From: Porphyromonadaceae bacterium
Lineage (GTDB): Bacteria > Bacteroidota > Bacteroidia > Bacteroidales > Dysgonomonadaceae
Direction of reading: 5' to 3'
NCBI GenBank assembly: GCA_021372865.1
Contig: JAJFTO010000019.1
Span: 186,001 to 250,000, forward strand
DNA length: 64,000 nucleotides
The notes under the pieces were generated by a model that was not told the origin of the DNA, ran no database searches, and saw nothing but the letters and a program-made list of their open reading frames with translations. How positions within the stretch are numbered: the first letter of the stretch is position 1; each line of letters begins with the position of its first letter. Positions 1 to 9,186 of this stretch are shown one piece after another. Position numbers and translations under genes: made by a program.

Positions 1-10
1 GCAAAACAAA

Positions 11-43
11 ATAGTCCTGTAAATATCTAATTTACAGGACTAT
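11..43 (-). terminator. Hairpin terminator downstream of tmRNA
   Basis: A 14-bp perfect inverted repeat (11-24 with 30-43, 5-nt loop) is flanked by T-rich sequence on both sides, so it could stop transcription in either direction. It lies just past the 3' end of the minus-strand tmRNA, where a terminator is expected. Confidence 0.75.
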
Positions 44-66
44 TTTTATTCAGATTATTCAATAAG

Positions 67-465
67 TGGAGCTGGAGGGATTCGAACCCTCGTCCAAACG
101 AGGAAGCAATCTGCTTTCTACATGCTTAGCTTCATTTTATTTGTCGGGAAGGAGCGCGACTGAAGCCACCAAACTCAATCCTTATCTTCTTAATTTCGGA
201 AGGGGTCCGAAGCCTCCCCCATCCTATCTCCGATTTGCCTGCACCACCTGATCGGAACGCTTCGAAGCCAGAGCTTCCGGGTGATGTCTTGTCCTGCCAC
301 ATGTGACAGGATTAAGCGCTAACCTACTGTACTTCGGTTACGCAGCAAGAGCGTAATTGTTATTATTGCCAGTTATAGCTTTGCCAATTGAGATTAAAGT
401 GCAAACCAACAACGCACTGCATGCTTACAAACCTCTTCTACCCGCTGTCAAAACCGGTCAACCCC
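67..465 (-). ncRNA. ssrA: tmRNA (transfer-messenger RNA)
   Basis: tmRNA rescues stalled ribosomes and adds a degradation tag. On the minus strand the 5' end starts GGGGTTGACCGG and the 3' end has a T-arm (GGTTCGAATCC) followed by CAGCTCC-A. The two ends pair over 7 bp as an alanyl-tRNA-like acceptor stem, and the terminal CCA is not encoded. The tag frame is at 341-370 with stop TAA at 338-340 and reads GNNNNYALAA, of the Bacteroidales type ending NYALAA. The length of about 399 nt is normal. The short open frame at 66-251 on the plus strand lies inside the RNA gene and is not coding. Confidence 0.95.
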
Positions 466-504
466 ATGTTGTGAAAGAACGCATCTGCACACTTGAGTAA
501 GACA

Positions 505-536
505 CAAAATTAGGCAATTGGTTTGATACTGCCAAA
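505..536 (-). promoter_or_regulatory. Promoter of tmRNA
   Basis: Read on the minus strand, TTTG (533-536), 20 nt and TAATTTTG (505-512) match the Bacteroidetes -33/-7 consensus. The start would lie about 30-35 nt upstream of the mature 5' end, leaving a short leader to be processed off. Confidence 0.75.
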
Positions 537-641
537 AATTTTTCATTCCATCCTTTTCAAAAATCTGAGAATGACACCTGTATTATATATATAAGTAAAT
601 GAAACATTATGTCGATCGGTAAATTTCATGGAAAAAATGTG

Positions 642-649
642 TAATTTTG
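642..649 (+). promoter_or_regulatory. -7 element for the nfnA operon
   Basis: TAATTTTG ends 20 bp before the ATG of the first gene and matches the Bacteroidetes -7 consensus TAnnTTTG. No clear -33 TTTG is seen, so this is a partial promoter call. It implies a very short leader. Confidence 0.5.
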
Positions 650-669
650 TACCATAGTAACCAATCGTT

Positions 670-1452
670 ATGAACAAGATAATCGCAAAAGAGAATTTCT
701 CAGAGAAAGTTGTACGTTTTGAAGTGGAGGCGCCACTCATTGCAAAAAGTCGCAAGGCAGGCCATTTCGTGATCGTGCGTGTGGGTAAAAAGGGAGAAAG
801 GGTGCCTTACACCATCGCTTCTGCCGATCCCATGAAAGGTACCATCACGCTGGTTATCCAGCGTGTGGGTAAATCATCTGAAAAGCTTTGCCAGCTTGAA
901 GTAGGAGACTACGTCACCGACATAGTGGGCCCGCTCGGAAAAGCAACCCACATCGAGAAATTCGGTACAGTAGTCTGCGCAGGCGGCGGTGTGGGTGTAG
1001 CCCCCATGTTGCCCATCATTGAGGCCATGAAAAAGGCCGGGAACCGGGTTATCTCTGTCCTGGCAGCCCGCACAAAGGAATTGATCATACTGGAGGAACA
1101 GGTACGCCAATACTCCGACGAAGTGATCGTCATGACCGACGATGGTTCATATGGCGAAAAGGGATTGGTAACCAACGGCGTGGAGAAAGTAATACAGCGC
1201 GAGAAGGTGGACCTGTGTGTCACCATTGGCCCGGCCATCATGATGAAGTTTGTAGCACAACTGACCAAGAAATATGAAGTTCCTACCCTCGCCTCACTGA
1301 ATACCATCATGGTAGACGGTACCGGCATGTGCGGTGCCTGTCGCGTAACTGTGGGAGGAAAAACAAAATTTGTCTGCATCGACGGTCCAGAGTTCGATGC
1401 CCACCAGGTAGATTTTGATGAGATGCTGATGCGTCTCAAGGCATATAATTAG
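670..1452 (+). CDS. nfnA: Ferredoxin-NADP+ reductase subunit NfnA-like (FAD/NAD-binding)
   Basis: 260 aa, of the sulfide/dihydroorotate dehydrogenase electron-transfer family. It probably forms the small subunit of NfnAB, which couples NADH, NADPH and ferredoxin by flavin-based electron bifurcation in the cytoplasm. Visible features are an FAD-binding RVPYT segment (~44-48), a nucleotide-binding GGGVGVAP (~105-112) and a C-terminal [2Fe-2S] site with Cys221, Cys224 and Cys236 (GMCGACR...FVC). The ATG at 670 follows the -7 element closely and gives the usual family length. The large-subunit gene starts 24 bp downstream on the same strand, which supports a two-subunit enzyme. Many databases call this family sulfide dehydrogenase beta; the Nfn assignment rests on the pairing and the Fe-S site. 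Confidence 0.85.
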   Translation: MNKIIAKENFSEKVVRFEVEAPLIAKSRKAGHFVIVRVGKKGERVPYTIASADPMKGTITLVIQRVGKSSEKLCQLEVGDYVTDIVGPLGKATHIEKFGTVVCAGGGVGVAPMLPIIEAMKKAGNRVISVLAARTKELIILEEQVRQYSDEVIVMTDDGSYGEKGLVTNGVEKVIQREKVDLCVTIGPAIMMKFVAQLTKKYEVPTLASLNTIMVDGTGMCGACRVTVGGKTKFVCIDGPEFDAHQVDFDEMLMRLKAYN

Positions 1453-1476
1453 ACAATCCGAATCAATCAATAAAAT

Positions 1477-2946
1477 ATGAGCGAGTATTTACAGGCCGAA
1501 AGAGCACAGGAGTGGCGCGAGGTCCAGCGCAAAACAATGAAAAGCAAAGACCGTACAGCCATTCCACGGGTAAAAATGCCAGAGGTGGATCCCGAAGTGC
1601 GAAGCCATACCTACGATGAAGTAAACCTCGGACTGACCGAAGCACTGGCCCTGGAGGAATCACACCGATGTCTCGATTGTGTGGAACCCACCTGCATCAC
1701 AGGCTGTCCGGTAGAAATCAATATACCCAAATTCATCAAGAATATCGAACGGGGCAACTATCTGGAAGCAGCCCGTACACTGAAAGAAACCAGTGCCCTG
1801 CCGGCAGTCTGCGGACGTGTTTGTCCCCAGGAACGGCAGTGTGAAAGTCAATGTTTCTATAAATTGAAACTAAAGAAGGAATCTGTAGCCATAGGCCATC
1901 TTGAACGGTTTGCAGCCGACTATGAACGAATAAGCGGAAACATCTCCATCCCACAGACCGCCCCGGCCAACGGTATCAAAATAGCCGTCGTCGGTTCCGG
2001 TCCGGCCGGGCTTGCCTTTGCCGGTGACATGGTAAAACTGGGTTATGATGTCACCGTGTTCGAGGCGCTCCATGAACTGGGAGGGGTTTTGCGTTATGGT
2101 ATCCCAGAATTTCGTCTGCCCAATGATATTGTCGATGTGGAGATTGACGGACTCAAAAAAATGGGTGTTAAATTCGAAACCAATTGCATCATAGGCAAAA
2201 CCATCTCACAGGAAGACCTGAAGGAATATGGATTCAGCGGTATCTTCGTAGGGAGTGGAGCCGGACTGCCCAACTTCATGAACATACCGGGTGAGAATCT
2301 GATAGGTATCATGTCATGCAACGAGTACCTCACCCGCGTAAACCTGATGCAGGCGGCCGACCCTGAGAGTGACACGCCGGTATACAAAGGGAAGAAAGTG
2401 GCCGTAATTGGCGGAGGCAATACCGCCATGGACGCAGTACGTACAGCACGCAGGCTCGGAGCAGAAAAAGCAATGATCATCTATCGTCGCTCGGAAGAAG
2501 AGATGCCAGCCCGTTTGGAAGAGATCAAACATGCCAAAGAAGAAGGAATCGATTTCTTCACGCTGCATAACCCAATTCGTTACGAAGGGGATGAACGGGG
2601 GCGTGTACAACGCATGCTCCTGCAACGCATGCAGCTGGGAGAACCGGATCAGTCCGGACGCCGCCGTCCTGTAGCCATTGAGGGCGATACACTCTGGCTG
2701 GAGGTAGATGAAGTGATTGTGAGCGTAGGGGTCTCCCCCAACCCACTGATTCCACAAACTTTCTCCGGAATGGAAGTGACCGCATGGGGGACAATCGTGG
2801 TCGACAGCAACACCATGCAGACGGCCGACGAGATGATATTTGCCGGAGGCGACATTGTACGAGGCGGAGCTACCGTCATTCTTGCAATGGGCGACGGTAG
2901 GAAAGCCGCCAAGGCTATGCATGCACACTTAACCCATTCGTTGTGA
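1477..2946 (+). CDS. nfnB: NfnB-like large subunit / NADPH-dependent glutamate synthase small-chain homologue
   Basis: 489 aa. The N-terminus carries eight cysteines in two groups (C65, C68, C73, C77 and C112, C116, C122, C126) for two [4Fe-4S] clusters. Next comes an FAD-binding GSGPAG (~173-178) and a second dinucleotide fold with GGGNTAMD (~315), the GltD/NfnB architecture. With the upstream subunit it would exchange electrons between NADPH, ferredoxin and NADH. Annotation pipelines often label such proteins gltA/gltD, but no glutamate synthase large subunit lies nearby and the NfnA partner is adjacent, so NfnB is the better reading. Its stop overlaps the GTG start of the next gene (GTGA), implying translational coupling. 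Confidence 0.85.
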   Translation: MSEYLQAERAQEWREVQRKTMKSKDRTAIPRVKMPEVDPEVRSHTYDEVNLGLTEALALEESHRCLDCVEPTCITGCPVEINIPKFIKNIERGNYLEAARTLKETSALPAVCGRVCPQERQCESQCFYKLKLKKESVAIGHLERFAADYERISGNISIPQTAPANGIKIAVVGSGPAGLAFAGDMVKLGYDVTVFEALHELGGVLRYGIPEFRLPNDIVDVEIDGLKKMGVKFETNCIIGKTISQEDLKEYGFSGIFVGSGAGLPNFMNIPGENLIGIMSCNEYLTRVNLMQAADPESDTPVYKGKKVAVIGGGNTAMDAVRTARRLGAEKAMIIYRRSEEEMPARLEEIKHAKEEGIDFFTLHNPIRYEGDERGRVQRMLLQRMQLGEPDQSGRRRPVAIEGDTLWLEVDEVIVSVGVSPNPLIPQTFSGMEVTAWGTIVVDSNTMQTADEMIFAGGDIVRGGATVILAMGDGRKAAKAMHAHLTHSL

Positions 2947-4061
2947 AATTAAAGATACTGGCCGACGCCCACATCCCTTATTTGAGAGGAGTGGCCGAAC
3001 AATTGGGCGAAGTGGAATACCTGCCCGGGAATCAATTCACCCGGGAGGCAATCATGGAAAAAGATGTACTGATCGTACGTACGGTCACCCACTTTGGGGA
3101 AGAGCTACTCAATGGTTCCGCCGTGAAGTTGATCTGTTCAGCCACCATCGGCTTCGATCATATCGACACCGCATATTGCGACACGCATGGAATTGCATGG
3201 CGGACGGCACCGGGTTGCAACGCCAATTCAGTGGAACAGTACATCACTGCTTCCTTGTTGTACCTTGCCTTGAAGTATCAATTTAATCTTGAAGAGAAAA
3301 CCATTGGAATTGTGGGTGTTGGTAATGTAGGAAGCAAGGTAGCTACAGCCTGTCGCAAACTGGGCATGCGTGTATTGCTGAACGACCCGCCAAGGGAAGA
3401 AAAGGAGGGGAATGCAGCTGGTCCGTTTGTGGATCTGGAAATGATTAAACAAAAAGCCGACTTTATCACCTTCCACACACCCCTGACAAAAACAGGCAAA
3501 CATCCCACCTGGCACCTCGCAGATGAATCATTTTTGCACAGTGTTTTCAGAAAACCTTTTATTATGAATGCAGCTCGCGGAGCTGTTACCGACAATTATG
3601 CCTTAAAAAAAGCATTGCGCGGAAAAACCATCTCAGGGATCGTAATCGATTGCTGGGAAAATGAACCGGATATAGACCGGGAGCTGCTTAACATGGCTGA
3701 CATTGCCACGCCCCATATCGCCGGATACAGCGCCGACGGAAAGTGGACTGCCACCAGGATGAGCATCGAAAATCTGAACAACTTTTTCGGACTGGGTATC
3801 ACGCCACAATACAAGGAGATACCCCAACCACTGCAGCCGGTCATCGATCTTGAAAAAATAACTCCCGAAGCGCAACTGGCACATGCTGTCTGGCATAGTT
3901 ACGATCCCACGGCAGAAACAGATTCACTCAAGTCGGCTCCCGAAAAATTTTACTGGTTTCGCTCAAACTATCCTTTGCGAAGAGAGTATCCAGCATATCG
4001 GGTGATCAATGCAACTTCCTCTGTAACAAACAAGTTGAAATTACTGGGATTTAAACTTTAG
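2943..4061 (+). CDS. pdxB: 4-phosphoerythronate dehydrogenase
   Basis: 372 aa. It oxidises 4-phosphoerythronate in the deoxyxylulose-5-phosphate branch of pyridoxal phosphate synthesis. It has the D-2-hydroxyacid dehydrogenase fold, with NAD-binding GVGNVG (125-130) and the catalytic Arg (NAARGAV), Glu (CWENEPD) and His (TPHIAGYSADGK) segments typical of PdxB. A C-terminal extension of about 90 residues fits the PdxB dimerisation domain. The start is GTG at 2943, overlapping the stop of the preceding gene, so it is probably the third gene of the nfn operon. The DXP consumed by this vitamin pathway is made by Dxs, encoded at 46139-48103. Confidence 0.9.
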   Translation: MKLKILADAHIPYLRGVAEQLGEVEYLPGNQFTREAIMEKDVLIVRTVTHFGEELLNGSAVKLICSATIGFDHIDTAYCDTHGIAWRTAPGCNANSVEQYITASLLYLALKYQFNLEEKTIGIVGVGNVGSKVATACRKLGMRVLLNDPPREEKEGNAAGPFVDLEMIKQKADFITFHTPLTKTGKHPTWHLADESFLHSVFRKPFIMNAARGAVTDNYALKKALRGKTISGIVIDCWENEPDIDRELLNMADIATPHIAGYSADGKWTATRMSIENLNNFFGLGITPQYKEIPQPLQPVIDLEKITPEAQLAHAVWHSYDPTAETDSLKSAPEKFYWFRSNYPLRREYPAYRVINATSSVTNKLKLLGFKL

Positions 4062-4162
4062 TAAGGCAAGTCAGACAAGGTCGTTCTGCCAACAAGATCT
4101 TTCCTGTAGCAGAAATTAACGTTATTAAGCAAATCGCTCTTTTTTAATTGCTCAGGATTGGG

Positions 4163-4170
4163 TATTTTTG
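4163..4170 (+). promoter_or_regulatory. -7 element for the OmpA/TPR lipoprotein gene
   Basis: TATTTTTG matches TAnnTTTG and lies 56 bp before the ATG. A run of Ts about 20 nt upstream (4140-4145) could serve as the -33 region. Confidence 0.5.
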
Positions 4171-4226
4171 TCTGATATAACGTACTGGAAATTTGATCAA
4201 TTTAATTTATAATAAACTTTATCCCA

Positions 4227-5927
4227 ATGAACAGAAAATCAAATCTTTTATCGCTTCTGATTGTGGTGTCGGTAGTTTTATTTGCCACCTCCTGCAGCAG
4301 CAAACTCAAACCACTGTCACAAAATAATTTCAACGTGACACCTTCTCCGCTTGAGACAGTGGGAAATCAAATTCCTGTAACCGTCAACGGGACCTTCCCC
4401 GAAAAATGGTTTCATAAAAATGCAACGCTGACAATTACTCCCGTTCTGAAATTCGGGAACAGCGAAGTAACCGGTACCCCTTTCAGTTACCAGGGCGAGA
4501 ACATATCCGGGAACAGGGTGACAATCTCAAACAGCAGAGGTGGAAATTTCACCATCAGCTCCACGTTCCCCTACAGGGAGGAGATGCAATCAGCCGAACT
4601 CTACCTTCGTTTCGACGGGAGGATCAAAAACAAGCAATCCATTCTTCCCGACCTGAAAGTAGCCGACGGCGTAATAGCCACGTCAGCATTGGCCAACGTA
4701 AAGACGACCACTCCCTCCGTGGCGGACGATGGATTCCAGCGCATCATTAAACAAGTACAGGAAGCGAACATTCTGTTCGTGATCCAGCAAGCCAATCTGC
4801 GCCAGAGCGAATTGAACAAGCAGGACATGTCTGCATGGAAAAAACGGGTGGAACAGGCATTTAATGATCCGAAACAAAATGTGAACGTGGAAGTATCGGC
4901 ATACGCCTCTCCCGACGGGGGACTTTCACTCAACGAAAGGCTGGCAGAACAACGGGAAAAAAATACTTCTTCATATCTGGAAAAGGAATTGAAGAACAAG
5001 AATATAAACACAGATGTTTATGCCCGCTATACTGCGGAGGACTGGGACGGTTTACGTCAGCTTGTTTCCGCTTCAAATCTTCAGGATAAGGAGCTGATAC
5101 TTCGTGTACTGGAAATGTATCCCGACTCCGAAACACGTGAAAGAGAAATCAAGAACATCTCTTATGTATTTGAAGATCTTGCCAAGACCATCCTGCCCCA
5201 ACTGCGCCGTTCACGTATTACCGCCAATATTGAGATCGTTGGCAAGTCGGATGAGGAGATCATGACTGCGTGGAAAAACAATCCAAAAGGGCTGACTGTT
5301 GAAGAACTGCTGTATGCCTCTACCCTCACCAATGACGAGAAAGTAAAAGAACGCATCTATCAGTACGCCACGGCCAACTTCTCGAACGATTACAGAGGTT
5401 GGAACAACATTGGGACCATGTTCTACAAACAGGGCGATTTCGCGAAAGCAAAACAGTCGTTCGACCGTGCTGCGCAAGTTAACCCTTCGGCTCCTGAAGT
5501 CAATATGAACAAAGCCCTGCTGGCCATCATGAACAATGAACTGCAGGCAGCCAATGAACTGCTGGGACGTTCAGCCGGAGCTGCCGGCCTTGATGGAGCA
5601 ATGGGATTGCTAAGCCTGCTACAGGGCAACTACAATCAGGCAGTGGGTGCTTACGGTCAAAACAGAACCAACAATGCAGGCCTGGCTCAACTGCTGGTAA
5701 GAGATTACAACAAGGCCAAGCTTACCCTGGAATCGATAGAAAATCCTGATGCCACCACCGCCTACCTGCTGGCCATCATTGCTTCACGTACAAACAATTT
5801 CAACGACGTGGCAGCAAATCTGCGCACAGCCATCAGCCGCGACCGTACTTTCGCTACCCGGGCGGCTAAAGACCTGGAGTTTGCAAAATATCGTACCAAT
5901 CAGGAATTCATGTCAATCCTGAAATAA
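4227..5927 (+). CDS. Outer-membrane-type lipoprotein with OmpA-like and TPR regions
   Basis: 566 aa. A lipoprotein signal peptide ends at Cys23 (FATSC). The first half is probably beta-rich and lacks a motif I recognise. At about 225-255 the segment VSAYASPDGG...LNERLAEQRE resembles the peptidoglycan-contacting helix region of OmpA-like domains. From about 385 to the end there are TPR-like helical repeats (GWNNIGTMFYKQGDFAKAKQ and following). The protein is probably anchored in the envelope and bridges to peptidoglycan or a complex. It stands alone, with its own -7 element and a strong terminator. Exact function is unknown. A role in type IX secretion, where similar domain mixes occur, is possible but not shown. 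Confidence 0.7.
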   Translation: MNRKSNLLSLLIVVSVVLFATSCSSKLKPLSQNNFNVTPSPLETVGNQIPVTVNGTFPEKWFHKNATLTITPVLKFGNSEVTGTPFSYQGENISGNRVTISNSRGGNFTISSTFPYREEMQSAELYLRFDGRIKNKQSILPDLKVADGVIATSALANVKTTTPSVADDGFQRIIKQVQEANILFVIQQANLRQSELNKQDMSAWKKRVEQAFNDPKQNVNVEVSAYASPDGGLSLNERLAEQREKNTSSYLEKELKNKNINTDVYARYTAEDWDGLRQLVSASNLQDKELILRVLEMYPDSETREREIKNISYVFEDLAKTILPQLRRSRITANIEIVGKSDEEIMTAWKNNPKGLTVEELLYASTLTNDEKVKERIYQYATANFSNDYRGWNNIGTMFYKQGDFAKAKQSFDRAAQVNPSAPEVNMNKALLAIMNNELQAANELLGRSAGAAGLDGAMGLLSLLQGNYNQAVGAYGQNRTNNAGLAQLLVRDYNKAKLTLESIENPDATTAYLLAIIASRTNNFNDVAANLRTAISRDRTFATRAAKDLEFAKYRTNQEFMSILK

Positions 5928-5947
5928 AAACAGCAAAAAAGTTAAAC

Positions 5948-5992
5948 AAAAAAAGCTGTCTCATGAAGGTATCATGGGACAGCTTTTTTTTT
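5948..5992 (+). terminator. Rho-independent terminator
   Basis: AGCTGTCTCATG (5954-5965) pairs with CATGGGACAGCT (5973-5984) around a 7-nt loop and is followed by a run of nine Ts. It lies 26 bp after the lipoprotein stop codon. Confidence 0.9.
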
Positions 5993-6071
5993 CGTATGGA
6001 AAAGGAATGTCGGGTAAAAAATTATTTCGATAAAAAACAGTGAAGCATATCTTGTGATCGCAAAAAAAATG

Positions 6072-6079
6072 TAATTTTG
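6072..6079 (+). promoter_or_regulatory. -7 element for the first trkH
   Basis: TAATTTTG lies 68 bp before the trkH ATG. TTG at 6052-6054 may be the -33 element, with a rather short 17-nt spacer. Confidence 0.5.
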
Positions 6080-6147
6080 CCGGTCGACAACTCACTCTTT
6101 GCCCACTTTTTTAACAACAGACGGAAGGCGATGCGAAAAAATAAACT

Positions 6148-7599
6148 ATGATTCGGTTTAAAGTAGTTATAAAATATCTGGGTTATATCCTACTCTTTAA
6201 TTCGCTGTTTCTGCTTATTGCGGCAGCGATCTCATTATTCAACAATGAAAAATCTTTAATTCCACTGATTACCAGTGCATTAATTTGCACAGTAGTTGGT
6301 ATTCTGCCGCACTTACTTATTGGAAAAACAGGAGAAATACAATTTCATGAAGGCCTTGCTATCAGTGTAATCGGATGGTTTGTTACCTGTATTGCCGGAA
6401 TGCTCCCCTATGTCATGTGGGGAAACGAGTTTGGACTGGCAGAAGCCATCTTTGAGAGTGTCTCAGGATATACAACCACTGGGGCAACCGTACTATCCGA
6501 TGTGGAAGCACTGCCCAAAGGATTACTTTTTTGGCGTTCTTCCACCTCCTTCATCGGGGGTGTGGGAATCATCCTGTTTGTGTTGCTGGTGCTCCCCGAG
6601 AAACGAGGCGCCATGTCCAGTTTCTACCGGGCTGAAGTATCCGACTTATCGAAAATGAGCTTTACCATGCGGTCAAGACATATTACCCGCATCATCGTGA
6701 CAGTATATTTCATTTTGATCGTTTCACAAATAATTTTACTGAAAGTGGCAGGCATGACTTTCTTTGATGCCGTTTGTCACTCTTTCACTACGGTAGCGAC
6801 GTCAGGGTTCTCGACCAAAAACCTGAGTATAGGCGCATATAACAGTGTTTGGATTGAATCAATCACTATTTTCTTCATGCTCATAAGCAGCATGCATTTC
6901 GGATTGATTTACGGAACAATAACAGGAAGAAAATATAACCTGTTCCGTTCTCATCCGACTCGCATGTATGTGGTGGTAATACTCATCGGAATCATGCTGA
7001 TCGCACTGCAGCTGACAAATGAACATTTTTATGGCTTTTGGGAATCATTCCGTCTCGCCTTCTTTCAGGTTGCATCTCTGGTAAGCACCACGGGATACGC
7101 AACGGTGGATACGGCAAACTGGCCCATATTTTCCATCATCCTGCTTCTCTATTTTTCCATCCAGTGCGGAATGGTCGGTTCCACGGCCGGAGGAATAAAA
7201 TTCGACCGGGTTTATCTTTTTTTCGCATCTGCAAAGAAGCAACTGAAATTAATTTTACACCCGGAGGGAATGTATGTTGTCAGAATGAATAATCAGGTGG
7301 TTGACCAGAAGCTGGAACTGCAAGTCTTGGTCTTCATCGTTGTGTACATACTGACACTGTCTGTCACGACGTTGTTACTTTCAGCAATGGATATTGACGG
7401 GATGACGGCCTTCTCTGCATCGGTTGCCACCCTTGGAAATGTGGGTCCCGGCTTTGGCACGGTAAGCTCACTCGGGAATTTCGGCCATTTGCCCGATGCA
7501 GCCAAATACATCCTCTCCGCCAATATGTTGCTGGGCCGTCTCGAGATCATGAACGCCTTTGCACTCTTTATGATGCTGTCGGTAAAAAGAAGACATTAA
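6148..7599 (+). CDS. trkH: TrkH-family potassium uptake protein (first copy)
   Basis: 483 aa, polytopic inner-membrane channel subunit for K+ uptake. Four pore-loop repeats are visible: SGYTTTGATVL (~109-119), TTVATSGFSTK (~216), SLVSTTGYATV (~313) and SVATLGNVGPG (~430). The first three carry a T-x-G filter motif and the fourth is more divergent. It has no adjacent trkA and differs from the second TrkH at 49520, which follows trkA. It may share that TrkA or use another regulator. It sits alone between a terminator and tyrS. The A/T-rich start region and family length support the ATG at 6148. Confidence 0.88.
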   Translation: MIRFKVVIKYLGYILLFNSLFLLIAAAISLFNNEKSLIPLITSALICTVVGILPHLLIGKTGEIQFHEGLAISVIGWFVTCIAGMLPYVMWGNEFGLAEAIFESVSGYTTTGATVLSDVEALPKGLLFWRSSTSFIGGVGIILFVLLVLPEKRGAMSSFYRAEVSDLSKMSFTMRSRHITRIIVTVYFILIVSQIILLKVAGMTFFDAVCHSFTTVATSGFSTKNLSIGAYNSVWIESITIFFMLISSMHFGLIYGTITGRKYNLFRSHPTRMYVVVILIGIMLIALQLTNEHFYGFWESFRLAFFQVASLVSTTGYATVDTANWPIFSIILLLYFSIQCGMVGSTAGGIKFDRVYLFFASAKKQLKLILHPEGMYVVRMNNQVVDQKLELQVLVFIVVYILTLSVTTLLLSAMDIDGMTAFSASVATLGNVGPGFGTVSSLGNFGHLPDAAKYILSANMLLGRLEIMNAFALFMMLSVKRRH

Positions 7600-7671
7600 G
7601 ACCGATGGTTGAATACAGGATGTTAAATGATATTGACAACTTGTCCGGAATGATATCCCGATTACTTTTCG

Positions 7672-7679
7672 TATCTTTG
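7672..7679 (+). promoter_or_regulatory. -7 element for tyrS
   Basis: TATCTTTG is an exact Bacteroidetes -7 box, 32 bp before the first possible tyrS ATG. No convincing -33 is seen. Confidence 0.6.
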
Positions 7680-7711
7680 CGGTACTTTTCTGAATATAAC
7701 TGATTGTTAAA

Positions 7712-9010
7712 ATGATGATGAACTTTGTGGAAGAACTTCGTTGGCGCGGCATGATACAAGATGTGATGCCCGGTACGGAAGAACAGTTAATGAAAGAACA
7801 AACCGCGGGTTATCTGGGAATTGACCCCACAGCCGATTCTTTACATATCGGCCATCTGGTGGGCGTGATGATGCTCAAGCATTTTCAACGTGCCGGACAT
7901 ACCCCCATCGCATTGGTGGGAGGTGCCACGGGAATGATCGGTGATCCCTCGATGAAGTCGGCCGAGCGCAACCTGCTTGATGAAGAGACATTGCGACACA
8001 ACCAGGAAGCCATCAAAACCCAACTGGCCAGATTTCTCGATTTTGAAAGTAACATACCCAATAAAGCCATCCTGGTGAACAACTACGACTGGATGAAAGA
8101 TTACAGCTTTCTGAATTTCATCCGTGATATCGGAAAGCACATCACCGTAAACTACATGATGGCCAAAGATTCCGTAAAAAAGCGCCTCAGCGGTGAATCA
8201 AGTGAAGGTATGTCATTCACTGAGTTCTCCTACCAACTGATGCAGGGGTATGATTTTTTGCATCTTTACAGAGAAAAAGGTTGCCGCCTGCAACTGGGAG
8301 GTTCCGACCAATGGGGAAACATCACGACCGGCACTGAACTGATACGTCGTGTGGAAGGTGGCGAAGCCTACGCACTGGTCTGCCCGCTGATCACCAAAGC
8401 CGACGGTGGCAAATTCGGGAAGACCGAAAGCGGCAACGTGTGGCTCGACCGGCGTTATACATCCCCTTACAAGTTTTATCAGTTCTGGTTGAATGTGAGC
8501 GATGCCGATGCCGAAAAATACATCAAGATATTTACCGCTCTCTCAAAAGAAGAGATTCAGGCATTGGTGGCAGAACAGCAGTCAGCACCCCATCTGCGTC
8601 CGTTACAGAAAAAACTGGCTGAAGAGATTACTGTGATGGTACATTCCCGGGAAGATTACGACAAGGCTGTGGATGCGTCGGAGATTCTCTTTGGGAAATC
8701 TACCTCACAAGCACTGCATGCCATCGATGAAGAAACATTCCTGCAAGTGTTTGAAGGAGTGCCCCAATTTACCGTCTCAAAAGAAAAACTAACGGCAGGT
8801 ATCAAAGCAGTTGATCTGTTGACCGACGAGGCTGCGGTATTTTCATCCAAGGGAGAGTTGCGCAAAACTGTCCAGGCAGGTGGCGTGATGATCAACAAAG
8901 AGAAACTGGAAATATTTGATGAACAGATCGGTCTCTCACATCTGATTGGAAACAAGTATATCCTTGCTCAACGCGGGAAAAAGAACTATTTCCTGCTCAT
9001 TGCAGAATAA
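7712..9010 (+). CDS. tyrS: Tyrosyl-tRNA synthetase
   Basis: 432 aa class I aminoacyl-tRNA synthetase that charges tRNA-Tyr in the cytoplasm. It has the HIGH motif ([10 protein letters not shown], ~42-51), the KMSKS-equivalent KFGKT (~234), the tyrosine-pocket segment [10 protein letters not shown] and a C-terminal S4-like RNA-binding domain (~365-432). Three in-frame ATG codons (7712, 7715, 7718) are consecutive. As I recall, relatives start MNFVEEL, which would be the third, so the true start may be 7718. It is followed by tRNA-Gln. Confidence 0.95.
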   Translation: MMMNFVEELRWRGMIQDVMPGTEEQLMKEQTAGYLGIDPTADSLHIGHLVGVMMLKHFQRAGHTPIALVGGATGMIGDPSMKSAERNLLDEETLRHNQEAIKTQLARFLDFESNIPNKAILVNNYDWMKDYSFLNFIRDIGKHITVNYMMAKDSVKKRLSGESSEGMSFTEFSYQLMQGYDFLHLYREKGCRLQLGGSDQWGNITTGTELIRRVEGGEAYALVCPLITKADGGKFGKTESGNVWLDRRYTSPYKFYQFWLNVSDADAEKYIKIFTALSKEEIQALVAEQQSAPHLRPLQKKLAEEITVMVHSREDYDKAVDASEILFGKSTSQALHAIDEETFLQVFEGVPQFTVSKEKLTAGIKAVDLLTDEAAVFSSKGELRKTVQAGGVMINKEKLEIFDEQIGLSHLIGNKYILAQRGKKNYFLLIAE

Positions 9011-9053
9011 AGCTGTTAAAGCTGAGGATCGCGCCCAAATTGAAGAATAAAAA

Positions 9054-9085
9054 TTTGCAACGTTAAAATTATTATACTACTTTTG
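9054..9085 (+). promoter_or_regulatory. Promoter of tRNA-Gln
   Basis: TTTG (9054-9057), 20 nt and TACTTTTG (9078-9085) match the Bacteroidetes -33/-7 consensus at both boxes. They place the start about 20 nt before the mature tRNA. Confidence 0.85.
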
Positions 9086-9112
9086 CACTGCTTTTCACGA
9101 AGCAATAAGGAT

Positions 9113-9186
9113 TGTCCCATGGTGTAATGGTAGCACATCTGATTTTGGTTCAGCCAGTTAAGGTTCGAATCCTTGTGGGACAACCA
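9113..9186 (+). tRNA. tRNA-Gln (anticodon TTG)
   Basis: A 74-nt cloverleaf with CCA encoded (9184-9186). The acceptor stem TGTCCCA/TGGGACA pairs over 7 bp, the D-arm contains GGTGTAATGGTAGC and the T-loop is TTCGAAT. The anticodon loop TTTTGGT gives anticodon TTG (9145-9147). The outermost anticodon-stem position appears as a U-C mismatch (9138 with 9154); the other four pairs are intact. Confidence 0.95.

Noticed and set aside
66-251. 61-codon open frame at the left end
   Set aside because: It lies wholly inside the tmRNA gene on the opposite strand and its sequence is explained by RNA structure.
2314-2928. 204-codon frame antisense to nfnB
   Set aside because: nfnB has clear domains in its own frame; the antisense product has no recognisable motif.
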